A stretch of 64,000 nucleotides of DNA from Vicia villosa. Its lineage: Eukaryota; Streptophyta; Magnoliopsida; Fabales; Fabaceae. Positions 34,184 to 46,816 of the stretch are shown here, one piece after another. The first letter of the stretch is position 1. Each line of letters begins with the position of its first letter. Both the position numbers and the translations under genes were made by a program. Location: the NCBI RefSeq assembly GCF_029867415.1, contig NC_081186.1, forward strand, positions 108,812,128 through 108,876,127, written 5' to 3'. A model generated the notes under the pieces. That model was not told where the DNA came from, searched no databases, and saw nothing but the letters and a program-made list of their open reading frames with translations.

Positions 34184-37100
34184 CACTACTACAAAATATA
34201 CCTTTGGTAATACTATATTACCATGACTAATTACTAAACCGTAGTAATATCTCATTTTTAATGCGCGTGGTTTTTTTTATTAAAAAACTTTGTATCGCGG
34301 TTCCTAAAAATAACCATGGTCATAGTGTTTGGGTAACAAGCTTTGAATCCCAACATCAACATTTTTTTTTATTTTTTCAATAAAAATAAGTATGTGTCAC
34401 TTAACATTTATTGTTATTTAAAAATTGAAAGTAGAATACCTATGGTTGTTACATTCAACCGTAGCTATATGTTCCATATTTCACTACGGTTGTTGATTGC
34501 AACCATTGTAAATTTTTTTTCATATAAAATTAAAAGACAACAGGTTCTTTATTTCGTTCATAACACACAAGGATGTCCTAGCGAACGAGACGACAGTGAT
34601 AACGGAATCTTAACCATTTTCATTCATTTCTAGGAACAAAGATTATTTCTTGGTCTCTTCATCCTCTTTGAAGTACGGTACGTTATCTTTCTGTGTTCGT
34701 TGTTCATTGTTGTTTGTTCGTTTCTGAGTTTCTCTCGTGCGTGTGGCGTAGTTTTCCTTTATATGATGGTTTTATCCATATTTTCGTGTGGCTTTATTCA
34801 GATTTCGTGGTGTTTACGTTGTTAGAAAGCTATGTGCTATTGTCATGTGTCCTGTTATGGATCTGTGATGTTTTTGTGATTAGAAAGTTATGTTGTTGTT
34901 TTTTATTTTGGTGTTATAACTCCATTGCGAATGAAGAAATAAATGTGGTTATGAATATGCTTTAGGTTTTGATGTTATATTATTGTGATGGATAAGCATA
35001 TGCATATATATAACCATATTAGTATATTGTGTATGTAGCATTAGTGTGTCATTCACATTAGTCTTTTGATATAAATTTAAGAATTTGTTATGGATCGTTG
35101 TTGGATGAAAACTGATAGATTAGGTATGATGTATGAGAATGGAGTTCTTGAATTCCTTTAATTTGTCGAACAAAATCTTCCCGACAACAATGGTGTCTTT
35201 TATTGTCTTTGTGTTAATTGGGGGAATATCAAAAAACGGTCAAAGGAAGAATTGTTACATAACCTATGTTGTGATGGACGTGGCATGGAGAAGTGGAAAA
35301 AAATTGAAATTTGACGTCAGCAATAGATGAAGTTGATGAAGGTATGGACGATCGATTAAAAGATTTGATCCGTGATATTGGAGAATCGTCTAATATGAAA
35401 GCTCATATTTATGATACTTTATATAGTGACAAAGATGCACCTTTATATAAGGGGTGCACAAGTTTTACACGATTGTCTGCATTGTTAAAATTGTTTAATC
35501 TGAAGGAAAAAAACGGGTGGTCGGATAAAAGTTTCACATAATTGCTTGATTCGTTGAAACAAATGCTACATGATTATAGAAATTTTCTAGATCGTTGTTA
35601 TAAGGCCAAGAAGATATTTTTTCCAATGGGTATGGATTATATCAAAATACATCCATGCCTTAAATATTGCATTTTATACAAGAAAAAGTACGAAAATTTG
35701 GATCAATATCTGGAATATGGTGAGTCGCGCTAAAAGTTGAAGAACAACAATAGTGATGACAATGGCAATGTTAGTAAGAAATGTCCTCCTGCTAAAGTGT
35801 GATGGTACTTTCCAATAATTTGAAGGTTCAAGAGACTTTTTTTACTAATGTGAATGACACAAAGAATATTAGATGGCATGCAGATGAAACAAAATGTGAT
35901 GGAAATATTTGTCATGTAGCTTATTCTTTCCAATAGAAGAAAATTGATTAGTTGTTTCTGGATTTTGACCTTGAGCCAAGAAACCTTAGGCTTGGGCTTT
36001 CCACGGATGAAATGAACCCATTTGATAATCTAAATACTGACTTTTCTTCGTGGCCTGTTATTCACACGATTTACAACTTATCTCCTTGGTTTGAGCATGA
36101 AGTGCAAGTATATGATGTTAAGTATTATGATTTTTAGACCAAGACAACCTAGAAATGAGATAGATGTTTCCTAAGTCCAGTAATTGAAGATTTAAAACTT
36201 TTGTGGGATAAAGGTGTTGACATTGATGATGTATATTCTGGTGAAAAGTTTAAGATGCGTGCAATGTAATTTTGTTTAATCAACGACTTTCCTGCATATG
36301 GTTATTTGCCTGGATACAATGTCAAAGGACATAAAGTGTGTCCTATGTGTGAATCTAATACATGTTTTCACTAGCTTGATTTTGGAAAAAATATGGTTTA
36401 CGTCGGGAATAGAAATTTCTAAAATACAACCATCCTTATCGTAGATTGCAGAAGGCTTTTAACGAAGAACATGAGTTTGAGATCGCTCTAAAAAACTTTA
36501 ATCAGGGATGAAGTTTATCGATGAGAAGAACACCTTACTATTGTCTTTGTAAAGAATAAAAAAAGTCCCACTGAGAGAAATATTTAGAAAAATAGATCAG
36601 TGTTCCTTGATCTTCCATATTGGTCTAGTCTTGGTGTAAGATATTATCTTGATGTGATGCATGTGTAGAAAAATGTGTGTGATAGTTTGAAAGGAACACT
36701 TATAAACATTCCATGCAAGACTAAATATAATAAGAATTACCGTTTAGATGTGTAGAGATGGGTATACCCCAACAATTGGCTCTAGAAGATAGAGGAAAAA
36801 GAACTTATTTGCCTCCGCCATGTCACACTCTATCTAAAAAGGAAAAGAAAACTTTTTGCGAGTGTTTGCATGGTATCAAAGTTCTCCAAGGTTACTCATT
36901 AAACAATAAGAAACTTGTATCAATGAAATATCTCAAGTTAATTGGCTTAAATTTTAGGATTGTCATATCTTGATGCAACAAATTCTATCAGTGGCTATCC
37001 ATGGCATCCTTCCAAAAAATGTAAGACTAACTATAACCAGATTTTGCTTATTCTTAAATGCTATATGTAATAAAGTTCTTGATTTTAAAAAATTATATGA

Positions 37101-38904
37101 ATTAGAAGAAGAGGCTTCAAATCTTGTGTCAATTGAAGATGTATTTTCATTCATCATTTTTTGACATAATGGTTCACTTACTTAATCATCTGGTCAAACA
37201 AATAAGATTGTATGGTCTAGTTTATTCAAGGTGGATGTATCTAATAGAGCGATACATGAAGATATTTAAAGGATATATGAAGAATCATCACTGACCAGAA
37301 GCTTTGATCGTTGAAAGATACATCACAGAAGATGATGTTGAATTCTGTTCAAATTATTTGTCGAAAAATAGAGTTTATAGGAATTCCAAAGTTTCGTCAT
37401 GCTGACAGATTTTGGAGGTAGAGGTACTCAAGGTTTAAATGTTAAGTCCATGGCTCAGGATGTAGTACTTGAAGCACATTTCTATATATCGAATAATCTT
37501 TGTGAAGTTGAACCTTACATAACTATTCATGAAACAATTATAAAGAAAAAATATCCCCGAATGAATGACAAGTGGTTGCTGACACATCATAACAAGAAAT
37601 TCATAAGTTAGTTTAATAAGAGGATTTCTAGTGATGATAGTCCATCCGAGACAATTAAATAGTTGTTGTACGTGCCAAAATTTACTGTGCCAACTTGGAC
37701 GACATACGACATTTTTATTTTTTCCTTTTATACAAAAGCAAAAGATGATCGTAGTACAATGCAAAATAGTGGGGATATGGTTGAGGTTAGATCCAAGTAT
37801 TTCTCTAGTTCGAATGATAAGAATCCTATTTTGTCAAATACCGCGTTCTATGGTGTCATTGAAGAGACTTTGGAGATTGATTATGTTATTTTCAAAGTGC
37901 CTTTATTCAAATGCAAGTGGGTTTCCAATAACAATGGTGCACAAACTGATGAGTTAGGATTCACAAGGGTTGACCTTGGCAAGGCAACTTATATGACTGA
38001 ACCATTCATCATGGATACTTAAGCAAAACAAGTTTTTTATGTGACAGACCCTTCAGACTTATTGAGGAGATGGTCAATTGTTCTCCAAGCAAAATACATT
38101 CCTCGTAGTGGCGAAAATTTTGATATTCCTTCCATTCCTTCTCACGTAATAGAAATTCCTACTTCACATGAAGAATTTGATAGAGATGATGTGCGTGATA
38201 TTCATAACGATCATCAAGAAGGCATATGGAAAAATTAACAAGTATTTTATATTCTTCATTCATACTTTATTTAAGTTGAAGTTTCTAAGGTTAATTACTA
38301 ACAACTATTATTATTTAAAATTATAGGTGTTTAAATTCTAGACTTCAAGAAACAAGACACCAAGACACCAATATACTATTATTTGATGTAATGATGTTTA
38401 CATTGTAGCTTGTTTTGTGCCTTTTTCGTTTTGATGTAATATACAATTTTTTAGTCTTAATGGAATTTTGTCATTGATGTAATGCAATATTTGGTCTAAA
38501 TCAATTCACAAATGGGTGTATTGATGTTTATGGTCTTATACAATTCAATAAAATTCAGGTTAAAAATTTGGGAATTCTGTAAAATAAAAAAATATATATT
38601 AAAAATTAACAAGTAATATCACAAAGATTTTTTAATACAGCTGTTTTTATAAGTATAGCATTGTCCTGAATAATAAAACCTAAGAATGGCGTTATCGGGA
38701 ATCAAACCCAAGACCTTTAAGTTAATTCTCAATGGTTTTTCTGCAACCGTTGTTATATGTAGCACACTACCTAGTTTATCACCACAGTCACACGCCTAGT
38801 ATTGAAACCATCATACAAACAATCACATGAAACTAAACAACGGACGTACAACCTTCATTATATGTGTTTCACAACCGTTGTCATCTGTGTTTTCCATAGT
38901 GGTG
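34184..38904 (+). mobile_element. CACTA element with transposase, in Copia pol
   Basis: The left end is CACTACTACAAAATATACC; the right end on the minus strand is CACCACTATGGAAAACACAG. The 3-bp target duplication TCT flanks it (34181-34183 and 38905-38907). Subterminal CAACCGT(A/T)G motifs occur in both orientations near both ends. The transposase region is 35090-38238 on the plus strand. Length is 4721 bp. It split the RNase H region of an older Copia element. Confidence 0.85.
35090..38238 (+). pseudogene. CACTA (En/Spm, TNP2-like) transposase, broken
   Basis: The start at ATG 35090 gives 'MDRCWMKTDRLG', the N-terminus of the transposase-associated domain (Transpos_assoc), and a stop follows at 35159. 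Later blocks: 35311-35541 with 'DLIRDIGESS' and 'GCTSFTRLSALLKLFNLK' (Transposase_21 start); 35542-35733 with 'AKKIFFPMGMDYIKIHPCLKYC'; 35952-36137 with 'RNLRLGLSTDEMNPF'; 36580-37170 (middle, 'ILPKNVRLTITRF'); 37399-37611; and 37663-38238 with the DUF4216 region ('NPILSNTAFYGVIEE', 'FKCKWVSNNNG', 'FYVTDPSD'). At least six stops or frame changes make it non-functional. Introns may account for some breaks but not all. Confidence 0.85.
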
Positions 38905-38907
38905 TCT

Positions 38908-39630
38908 CTTACTAGATGACAAACAATCTCAAGGTGTTTGGTCCTTTCATGAGATAGGATTTATTGCTATATGCAAAGCACTTTGATAGCATGTGATTTG
39001 TAGATCTCTTAGAATGTAGAAGAGCCCATCCAGTTCACATGTAGTGATTAAAGTACTCTATATATTACTTTAAAACAAGACTTGGATATTATGTTATGTT
39101 CTTTTCTTTTCAAGATACAAGAGATGTACCAATGAAGAAACAATACTCTGATGTGGATTTCCTAGAATTAATGCAGCAAAGAAAATCTGCATTAGAGTAC
39201 TCTGTAATTTGCATATTTGAAGATCTAGGGAATAACAATCCTCTGCCAGGATTTTTCTTCAAATACCAGAAGACACTATAAGTTGAGTGATGGTGTAATT
39301 GAGTAGGGTTTTGAAGGAATTATCTATATTATCGTGTTGCAAGATTTTTGTTTGGCCTTCTATTATTTAAGTATAACAATCTACCAATGAGTCTTCTGGA
39401 TGAGATAACATCTTCAAAAGGTTTGCTTTCATCTTGATGCAATTTTGTTGAAGGATTTAAGGGTGTAGCAGAAAATTTTGATTCAAGTAAACATGTATTA
39501 TTTAACAAATATATTAAATACTTTCTTTCTGAGATAATAATTCAATCCTTTTAATGTGTCACATTAAGGCCAATGAAGTATTTCAAGATTCCTAGATTTT
39601 TCATTTTGAAGTTGCTATCAAGAATGTTTT
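38908..39630 (-). pseudogene. Copia reverse transcriptase/RNase H remnant
   Basis: Minus-strand pieces in order from the right: 'LGILKYFIGLNV' (RT, near 39560), 'RRLIGRLLYL' (near 39400), 'YLKKNPGRGLLFPRSSN' (near 39240), and 'YSNADF' with 'STSEYCFFIGTSLVSW' (RNase H, near 39150), then the part cut by the CACTA element. Together with 34028-34183 and the LTR at 33710 this is a 5'-truncated Copia element. The right edge is a TA/GT microsatellite at 39636. Confidence 0.8.
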
Positions 39631-39635
<5 letters not shown>

Positions 39636-39689
<54 letters not shown>

Positions 39690-39712
39690 TATGTGTGTGT
39701 GTGTGTGTGTTT
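39636..39712. repeat. (TA)n(GT)n microsatellite
   Basis: About 50 bases of TA followed by about 15 of GT. Confidence 0.95.
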
Positions 39713-40179
39713 TCTTTATATTTTTGAAATTAAATTATGTAGAAGTTAGGAATATTGATTTTAGTGTTAAATTAGAGTTTAAATAAAAGTAATAAGAATT
39801 GGCAGAATTCATTTAACTAATTTAATAAATAAATTGGAATAAATTGAGAGAAATTGTGAAAGGGTAGTGAAATACAATTTTAAATAAAAAAAAGGTAGTG
39901 GGTAGAATTATGGAAAATTAAGAGAATTAGTGTGATTAATAAAATAAAATATAATAAATAGGGTTTTCTATTTAAGTGGAAGGGAGAACAGAAAAAAAGC
40001 ATTATGTAGAGGTTTTGGAAAATAAAGAGTAAGAGAGTGGAGGCAATCCTAAGAGAGCAAGTAAAGAAGAGAACTTCTATAACCAAAGTTTGAATATTTT
40101 CTACAAATTCGAGGTAAGGGGGGAGAAATATTCAATATATGGGTGTTTAAGCATGAGGGATAGTGAGGAGTGTAGCGGT
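39713..40179. other. AT-rich stretch, no gene seen
   Basis: Contains purine-rich GAGAGTGGAGG and AAGAGAGCAAG blocks near 40030; otherwise nothing is recognisable. Confidence 0.5.
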
Positions 40180-40430
40180 GAAAATTGAGACCGAGGTTAT
40201 TGGATTGACCTAGCTCTTATTTTAGTGAAAGTCGCCACCGCGCTTTATTGTTTCCAAAGGAAATGGGAAAAAGAGAGAAATAAAACCCAAAGAAATTTTT
40301 CAAATCAAAACTAATAAAAGAAAACACTGATCTTAGGTTCGGGGGTTGGTTATACAAGTGGAAGGTATTAGCACCCCTCACATTTGTAGTACTCTACAAG
40401 AACCTTTTTGAAAATACATATTATTGTTAT
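40180..40430 (+). repeat. Retrotransposon leader-like sequence
   Basis: Holds GTCGCCACCGCGCTTTATTG, then an A-rich block, then GGTTCGGGGGTTGG and GGAAGGTATTAGCACCCCTC. This order is a common dispersed repeat in the untranslated leader of legume gypsy-type elements, as far as I recall. No coding sequence. Confidence 0.4.
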
Positions 40431-40599
40431 ATTGTTATGTGAAAAAGAATGGGATGGTGAGAAAAGAGTTTTGTTAGAAGTGTGCTCGGCAAGCCATCGC
40501 ATCTTGGGCCTACATACCCTTTAAGTGCAATAGGGAAGTCAGAGCATTTATAGTTCCTCTTAAAAGGAAAAATAAAAAGCCAAATTGGCAAAAATATTT

Positions 40600-40860
40600 T
40601 TAGGTGTTAAGCTTTAACAATACACAACAGGTTTTCTTTAAGGAGTGTTTAAGAATGCTAAGCTTTAACAGTACACAACAAGTTTAAAAGGTGTCAAGCT
40701 TTAAGAATACAAGACAAATGATGATTTTAAAAGGGTGGTGGTTGAGATTTAACAATACAAAACCAGGGTTGATTTAAAAAGGTTGAGCTTTAACAATATA
40801 AAACCAATTTTAAAATAGGGGAGGTGTTAAGCTTTAACAATACTAAGCACAAAGTAATAG
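40600..40860. repeat. AAGCTTTAACAATAC tandem repeats
   Basis: Six imperfect units of about 40-60 bases, each centred on (A/G)AGCTTTAA(C/G)A(A/G)TACA, with A-rich spacers. Part of the non-coding retrotransposon-derivative region. Confidence 0.75.
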
Positions 40861-41929
40861 AGAAAGGAAAAGAGGGTGAGTACCTTGACAATTTTAGTCA
40901 ATACCATTCCAATCCTTTGGATTTTAAGTACAATGAGGAATCATACATATCAAGCAAGCATTTAAAGATAAATATCTCAAGTGGTGGTGAGACATATTAT
41001 GTGTGCCATGAATACAAACAAAAGTGTGTTAGGATATCAATGTATGTAAACAACTCATGTCAGCAAGTCAATATTAACAAGGTGTTTGTTGAAAGTATAT
41101 TGGAGTACTTTTAGTTTATCGTTTCCACAGGGATTGGTGTGATATTACCGCCGTTCTACAATTTACAATTGTTTTAAGCTTAAGTATCATAAAAGGATTT
41201 GGTTTTGGTTTTAGTAACGGAAATGTTTGATCTCATAAACGTATCAAGTATCGATAAAAGAGAGTTTTTATTTTAAGACGATTGGTAAAAGCATGTCAAG
41301 ATTAGGGTTCAATAATCTACTTCATATGTATTTTCTTAATAGAGCATGTGAACTCATAAATGAACAATATAATCACATATCCTCTCAATATGCTTCATCT
41401 CTAAACCATATTGTGAGTTTTACCATTTTGATCCTTAGATGATCTCTCAATCTAACTATCAAAATGATAACATTCAAAGCTTGATATTAGTGAATATCAA
41501 CTCACAAAGCTATCTCTAAACTTTATTTGTTGATAGATGAAAAACCTAGTTCAAGACTTGAAAACCATTTCTCAATAAGAACTCAAATCACATGTAAATA
41601 TAAACACAAGGTTTTTCACCATATATTAATCATCTCTTGCTCACATACAAGGTATCAAAAGAAATACATAATACAAGAAAAATTATCTACCTCTAATCTT
41701 GACACCAAGAAGGATTTAGCCACCCATTTCCATGGTGACTTGAACAACAAGTAAACAATCAAGCTTTATGAACATCAAACTTGAAGTCTCAAAGATTGAT
41801 GGTTGAAAGCTATGATTTTGGTTAGTAATGGAGGAATTAGGGTTTTTGCACACAAAAGGGGTATTTTTGATCAAAAGAGAGAAACAAAAGATGGAATGAT
41901 CCATAAAATATCTACAAAGTACTCTAATA

Positions 41930-42185
41930 GCATGGCCTATCTGCCCAGATTTGCCGGGCGAAAGAATCGCTTCGCCGGGAGAAGCCCACTCAGAAGGCCA
42001 CATGACCTAATTTAGCACAAAAGAAGCGGGGCCAAAATATCTTCGTTCACCCGGCGAGCCAAATGCTCCGCTGGGCGCTCCAAGGTAGAAGGGAGGCCAC
42101 AATTTTTCCCTCTTCACCTCTGGCTCGCCTGCATCTCGCCGGGCGGACGCTCGTCTCCAAGCCATGCGTCGGGCGAGTATCACCT
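41930..42185. repeat. GC-rich block with CGCCGGGCGA motifs
   Basis: In otherwise AT-rich sequence this block contains GCCGGGCGAA, CGCCGGGAGA, CACCCGGCGAG, CGCTGGGCGC, CGCCGGGCGG and CGTCGGGCGAG. They are variants of one motif in both orientations. No supported gene. Confidence 0.7.
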
Positions 42186-43636
42186 TTCACTGAAAACTTC
42201 AGCATCGTCCAAATCTTTGATTCTTCATCTTTTTTCCCGACTTTTCTGCACTTTTGCGATCACCAAACTCTGAAGCACTAGCAAACACATTAAAAATACC
42301 AAATATTCACATTTGCCAAAATCACTTATTTACATAAGCTATTTTACTCAAAAACAGAGGAAAGGGCTTAAAAGTGTCACATTTTTACATGATAATTAAA
42401 CTACTCTTGACACTTAAGAGTGTTGCATCTAAAATCAAGGGGAAAGATCAAAGGATTTAAGATTAGGGTTTTTGAGTATATACACTAAGTTTATCCATTT
42501 AAAAGTAACTAAAACCAAAGTAAAACTAATGGGGATCATGTTGTAAGTTCAAGAGTGCGCCTAAGAGGGGGGGGGGGGGGTGAATTAGGACATTGAAGAT
42601 TTATCCGGTTTTTGAATACTTGTTGTTCTTATTTTTATGGTTTGGTGCAAGAGTTTAGAAATGTGTTACTTTCTTTTCTGGTTATGATTTGTGAAAGCGG
42701 TAGATGCGTAAAAGTAAAGAACACAATGATGTATACTGGTTTCCCTCATAATCCGAGAGTAGTCCAGTCCCCTTTCAACATGAAAGAGATTTTACTATTG
42801 TTTGTGACTTACACAAGACAAACAAAACACCAAGAACAATCCTCTTGGATTTTCACTAAGTACACTAAGAGAACAATCCTCCCTTAATGACACACTTGTT
42901 TCCAACAATCCTGGACAATAAGATTTCAACCACCAAGAACAATCCTCTTGGATTTACTAACTTGATTATGAGAACAATCCTCTTACTTATCAACAACCCC
43001 TGCTTCCAACAATCCTGGATAGAAAGTCAATAATAACCAGATATATTTGAATAGTAATGTTGATGAACATATATCAATCACTAGGATTGATCTTCTCTTT
43101 CAAGCAAGACAATTAACAATGATATAATAGTGCTCAAGTGTTTATGTATGGATGAGAAACTTTTCTAACAATGTGCAGAAAAAGTTTCAATGAAAGTTCA
43201 AGTATGAAACACTTGTATGAAAATGTATGACAAAAAGGTGGTAAATTGTAATGAGAGAGGTGAGATTTAAATCTGAAGTTTATGGTATTTATATAGGTAT
43301 TTACACCCTTTAGAAAGAGTATAAAATGATCAAATAATGCAATGTTTAAGGTTTGAAAATATATTCACGTTTGAACATGAAGCAAAGTGAAACAAGGCAC
43401 TGGTTCAATAGGTAATCGGTTACCAAAAGCAGGGTAATCGGTTACCCACTCCCAACATTCACAATTTTTGAAATTTTTAACTCAGTAACCGATTACTGAA
43501 ACAAGGGTAATCGGTTACCCATACAAAAACCAGTGGGAATACTTTTCATAGTTTTAGTAACCGGTTACCTCAACATAACTTGTGAAAATGCATGTTTTTG
43601 GTATATGGAAACTTATGCCATGCATATATAAGTTTG

Positions 43637-44838
43637 TGTTAGAACAAGATTTGTTCTGATCAATATTCTTAGTTTTGATGATAACAAGGATATGAATTTT
43701 GTGTGAGATAATGTGGTACTCTAATACATTGCAATTTCCCTTTCAGGAAATATATAAAGAGTATGCACAAATCAGCGCTCAGAAGCTTTGTCTCAGAAGG
43801 TTCAGCATGCAACATCAGAACATGGTCTGGCAAGACATCAGAAGATGGTCAAGGCAGAATCAGAACATGGGTCTATGGAAGCATCAGAAGAACTTGAGAT
43901 CAGAAGCAGAAGCACTGAAGTTCTCATGGTATCTCGCTCAGAAGCACTTCAAGGTCAGAAGACAAGAAGATGCTATGCACCAAGCTGTTTGACTCTGATG
44001 ATATTCAAATGTTGTATACACAAACATCAGATCAGAAGAAAGTACAGGTGGCAGGCTACGCTGACTGACAAAAGGAACGTTGGAAGCTATTAAAGGCAAC
44101 GTCAGTAGACACAGCGTGAACAAGGCTCGAGGTAGTTGACAAAAGCGTGAAACATTAAATGCAATGTTGTACGGAATACGCAAAGCATTAAATGCTCCCA
44201 ACGGCCATCTTCTCAAGTGCCTATAAATATGAAGTTCTGATGAGAAGCAAGGTTGACGATTCGCTAACAATAAACTTGCTGAAACGCTGTTCAAATTCAA
44301 AGCTCAGAAACTTCATCTTCATCAAAGCTCACTACATTGCTGTTGTAATATATTAGTGAGATTAAGCTTAAACGTTAAGAGAAATATCATTGTTGTGATT
44401 ATAGCTTTTCAGAAGCATTGTAAAACTCTTATTTGATTACATTAATTTGTAAGTAACTAGAGTGATCAAGTGTTGATCAGGATACTCTAGGAAGTCTTAA
44501 ATTGTGTCTAAGCAGTTGTAATTAGAGTGATCACGTGGTGGTCAGGATACTCTAAGAAAGTCTTAGCTTGTGTCTAAGCATTTGTTCCTGGAGTGATCAG
44601 GTTGTGATCAGGATACTCTAGAAGACTTAGTCGCGGACTAAGTGGAAAACCATTGTAATCTGTTGCGATTAGTGGATTAAATCCTCAGGTGAGGTAAATC
44701 ACTCCGTGGGGGTGGACTGGAGTAGTTTAGTTAACAACGAACCAGGATAAAAATAACTGTGCAAATTGTTTTTATCGTTCAAGTTTTTAGACTACACTTA
44801 TTCAAACCCCCCCTTTCTAAGTGTTTTTCTATCCTTCA
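43637..44838 (+). mobile_element. Copia-type solo LTR, 1.2 kb
   Basis: TGTTAGAACAAG...TATCCTTCA, with the 5-bp target duplication GTTTG (43632-43636 and 44839-44843). The uninterrupted sequence can be read in the right arm of the inverted repeat, which confirms the insertion. A TATA box (CTATAAATATG, near 44221) fixes plus orientation. The U3 part is rich in CAGAAG repeats, and the 3' part has a triple tandem repeat. No gag-pol. Confidence 0.85.
44455..44640. repeat. Triple 60-66 bp repeat in solo LTR
   Basis: Three units with GAGTGATCA, GTTGATCAGGATACTCTA (or variants) and AAGTCTTA, downstream of the TATA box, in the part that would be transcribed. Confidence 0.85.
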
Positions 44839-46330
44839 GTTTGGACATGCATATTTATGAAAGTTTATATGATTTTTGAGCACTAAGGAATATCAATGTA
44901 AAAGAATTTAGCTTATACCATTATGACATGAAGATCAATAAATGAAAGCTAATCTCCATGAAGGTTGCAATCTTGATCCATAGCTAATTTGATCTTTTTG
45001 CTCATTCTTTATTGATGTATACTCATGATAGTTGTCTTCATCAAAACATAGTGTTGTAGAGGCTTGCCTTCACATTCTCCCCCTTTTTGATGATGACAAC
45101 CTTTGAAATTTGAAGAGTAATGTTCTTATGTGAATGCTCCCCCTAACTTTGATAACTCCCCCTTGATCAAAGTTCTCCCTTGATTTATAGAGAATTTTAC
45201 TTCTTTGTGGCTGCAAATGTTAGAGACAAGCAAGCATACACATATACACAAATATCTTCTCCCCCTTTGTCATTATCAAAAAGGATGGGAAAAAGATAAA
45301 TTATTATAAAATATGAACAAATATTACTTCTTTACCTATGAGTTTTACCTCATGAGTGACTTCATCAAAACATTCATCTTTTGTGAATATGATTTTGAAG
45401 CCTTTGTCACAAAGTTAGTGCTTCAACTTTGTCAATGCCAAGAATTCTTCCTTTAAGGTATTCTCCATATGTGAAATCACCCTTGGACTTTATAACTAGA
45501 TTTGAAAGTTAGTTTATATCTTCCATCAAATGCTTAGAACCACCAATTATCAAAAACACCATAGATTCTAAGTGGTCCTGAAGCAAACCTACAAAACAAA
45601 TTAAGTTTGATTTGGTACTCAGTGAGAATGTGAAGGCAAGCCTCTACAACACTATGTTTTAATGAAGACAACTATCATGAGTATACATCAATAAAGGATG
45701 AGCAAAAAGATCAAATTAGCTATGGATCAAGATTGCAACCTTCGTGGAGATTAGCTTTTATTGATTGATCTTCATGTCATAATGGTACAAGCTAAATCCT
45801 TTTACATTGATATTCCTTAGTGCTCAAAAATCATATAAACTTTCATAAATATGCATGTCCAAACTTATATATGCATGGCATAAGTTTCCATATACCAAAA
45901 ACATGCATTTTCACAAGTTATGTTGAGGTAACCGGTTACCAACATTCATGTAACCGGTTACTGAAACTATGAAAAGTATTCCCACTGGTTTTTGTACGGG
46001 TAACCGATTACCCTTGTTTCAGTAATCGGTTACTGAGTTAAAAATTTCAAAAATTATGAACGTTGGGAGTGGGTAACCGATTACCCTGCTTTTGGTAACC
46101 GGTTACCTACTGAACCAGTGCATTGTTTCACTTTGCTTCATGTTCAAACGTGAATATTTTTTCAAACCTTAAACATTTCATTGTTTGATCATTTTATACT
46201 CTTTCAAAAGGGTGTAAATACCTATATAAATCCCATAAATTTCAGATTTAAATCTCACCTCTTTCATTACAATTTACCACCTTTTTGTCATACATTTTCA
46301 TACAAGTGTTTCATACTTGAACTTGTCTCC

Positions 46331-46816
46331 TAGAGGGACTAAACTTAACCCTAATTTGTTCACACAAATATGAACAAGTCATTTGGTAAAGAAATATTTT
46401 AAAATATTTGAGAAAAGACCTTTTAAAAGGCATAAAAGCATTGGTTTTGATTTAATTAAAAGGTGGTCAAAATAAGAATATTTTCGGGATTTTTATATTT
46501 ATTCACAAAATATATAAGGTAAATAAAGAGTGTGCAAAAAATCAAGAAAAAATAATTAAGTTTGATAGGTTAAACAATTAATCAAAGTTGTAAAGAAGAG
46601 TGAATAAAACAAGTGATAAAAATTTATTTTTTGTGGCCATTCATGTTGAGTTTTAGGTTTTCGTGTTAATAAATGTTATTGTGATTGAGTGATATTGAGA
46701 TTGTTTTTCTAATATTGAGAATGTTATATATTATTTCTGTAGTTGTTTCATTCTTATTGTGTTGTTGTATTGTTAAATGATTCTACAAAATTTTGATATA
46801 AATTTCTGAATGTATT
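46331..46816. other. AT-rich leader of the second CACTA copy
   Basis: The last part (TTTTGATATAAATTTCTGAATG before the ATG) matches the leader of the first CACTA element (about 35065-35089). The left CACTA end itself was not found. Confidence 0.45.

Larger units (their letters stand above)
42541..46330. mobile_element. LARD-like region with large inverted repeat
   Basis: No coding sequence, but strong structure. It opens with GAGTGCGCCTAAGAG and a run of 14 G (42567-42580), then AACAATCCT(C/G)-rich repeats. The left arm is 43195-43636 plus 44839-45075; the right arm is about 45640-46324, inverted. Shared landmarks are TTGTAGAGGCTTGCCTTCAC, GTAATCGGTTACCC and GTATGAAACACTTGTATGAA. The loop is about 565 bp. 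A solo LTR splits the left arm. It resembles large retrotransposon derivatives, or two such copies head to head. Confidence 0.6.

Noticed and set aside
43699..44300. 97-120 codon frames on both strands
   Set aside because: They lie inside a solo LTR rich in CAGAAG repeats; no conserved protein.
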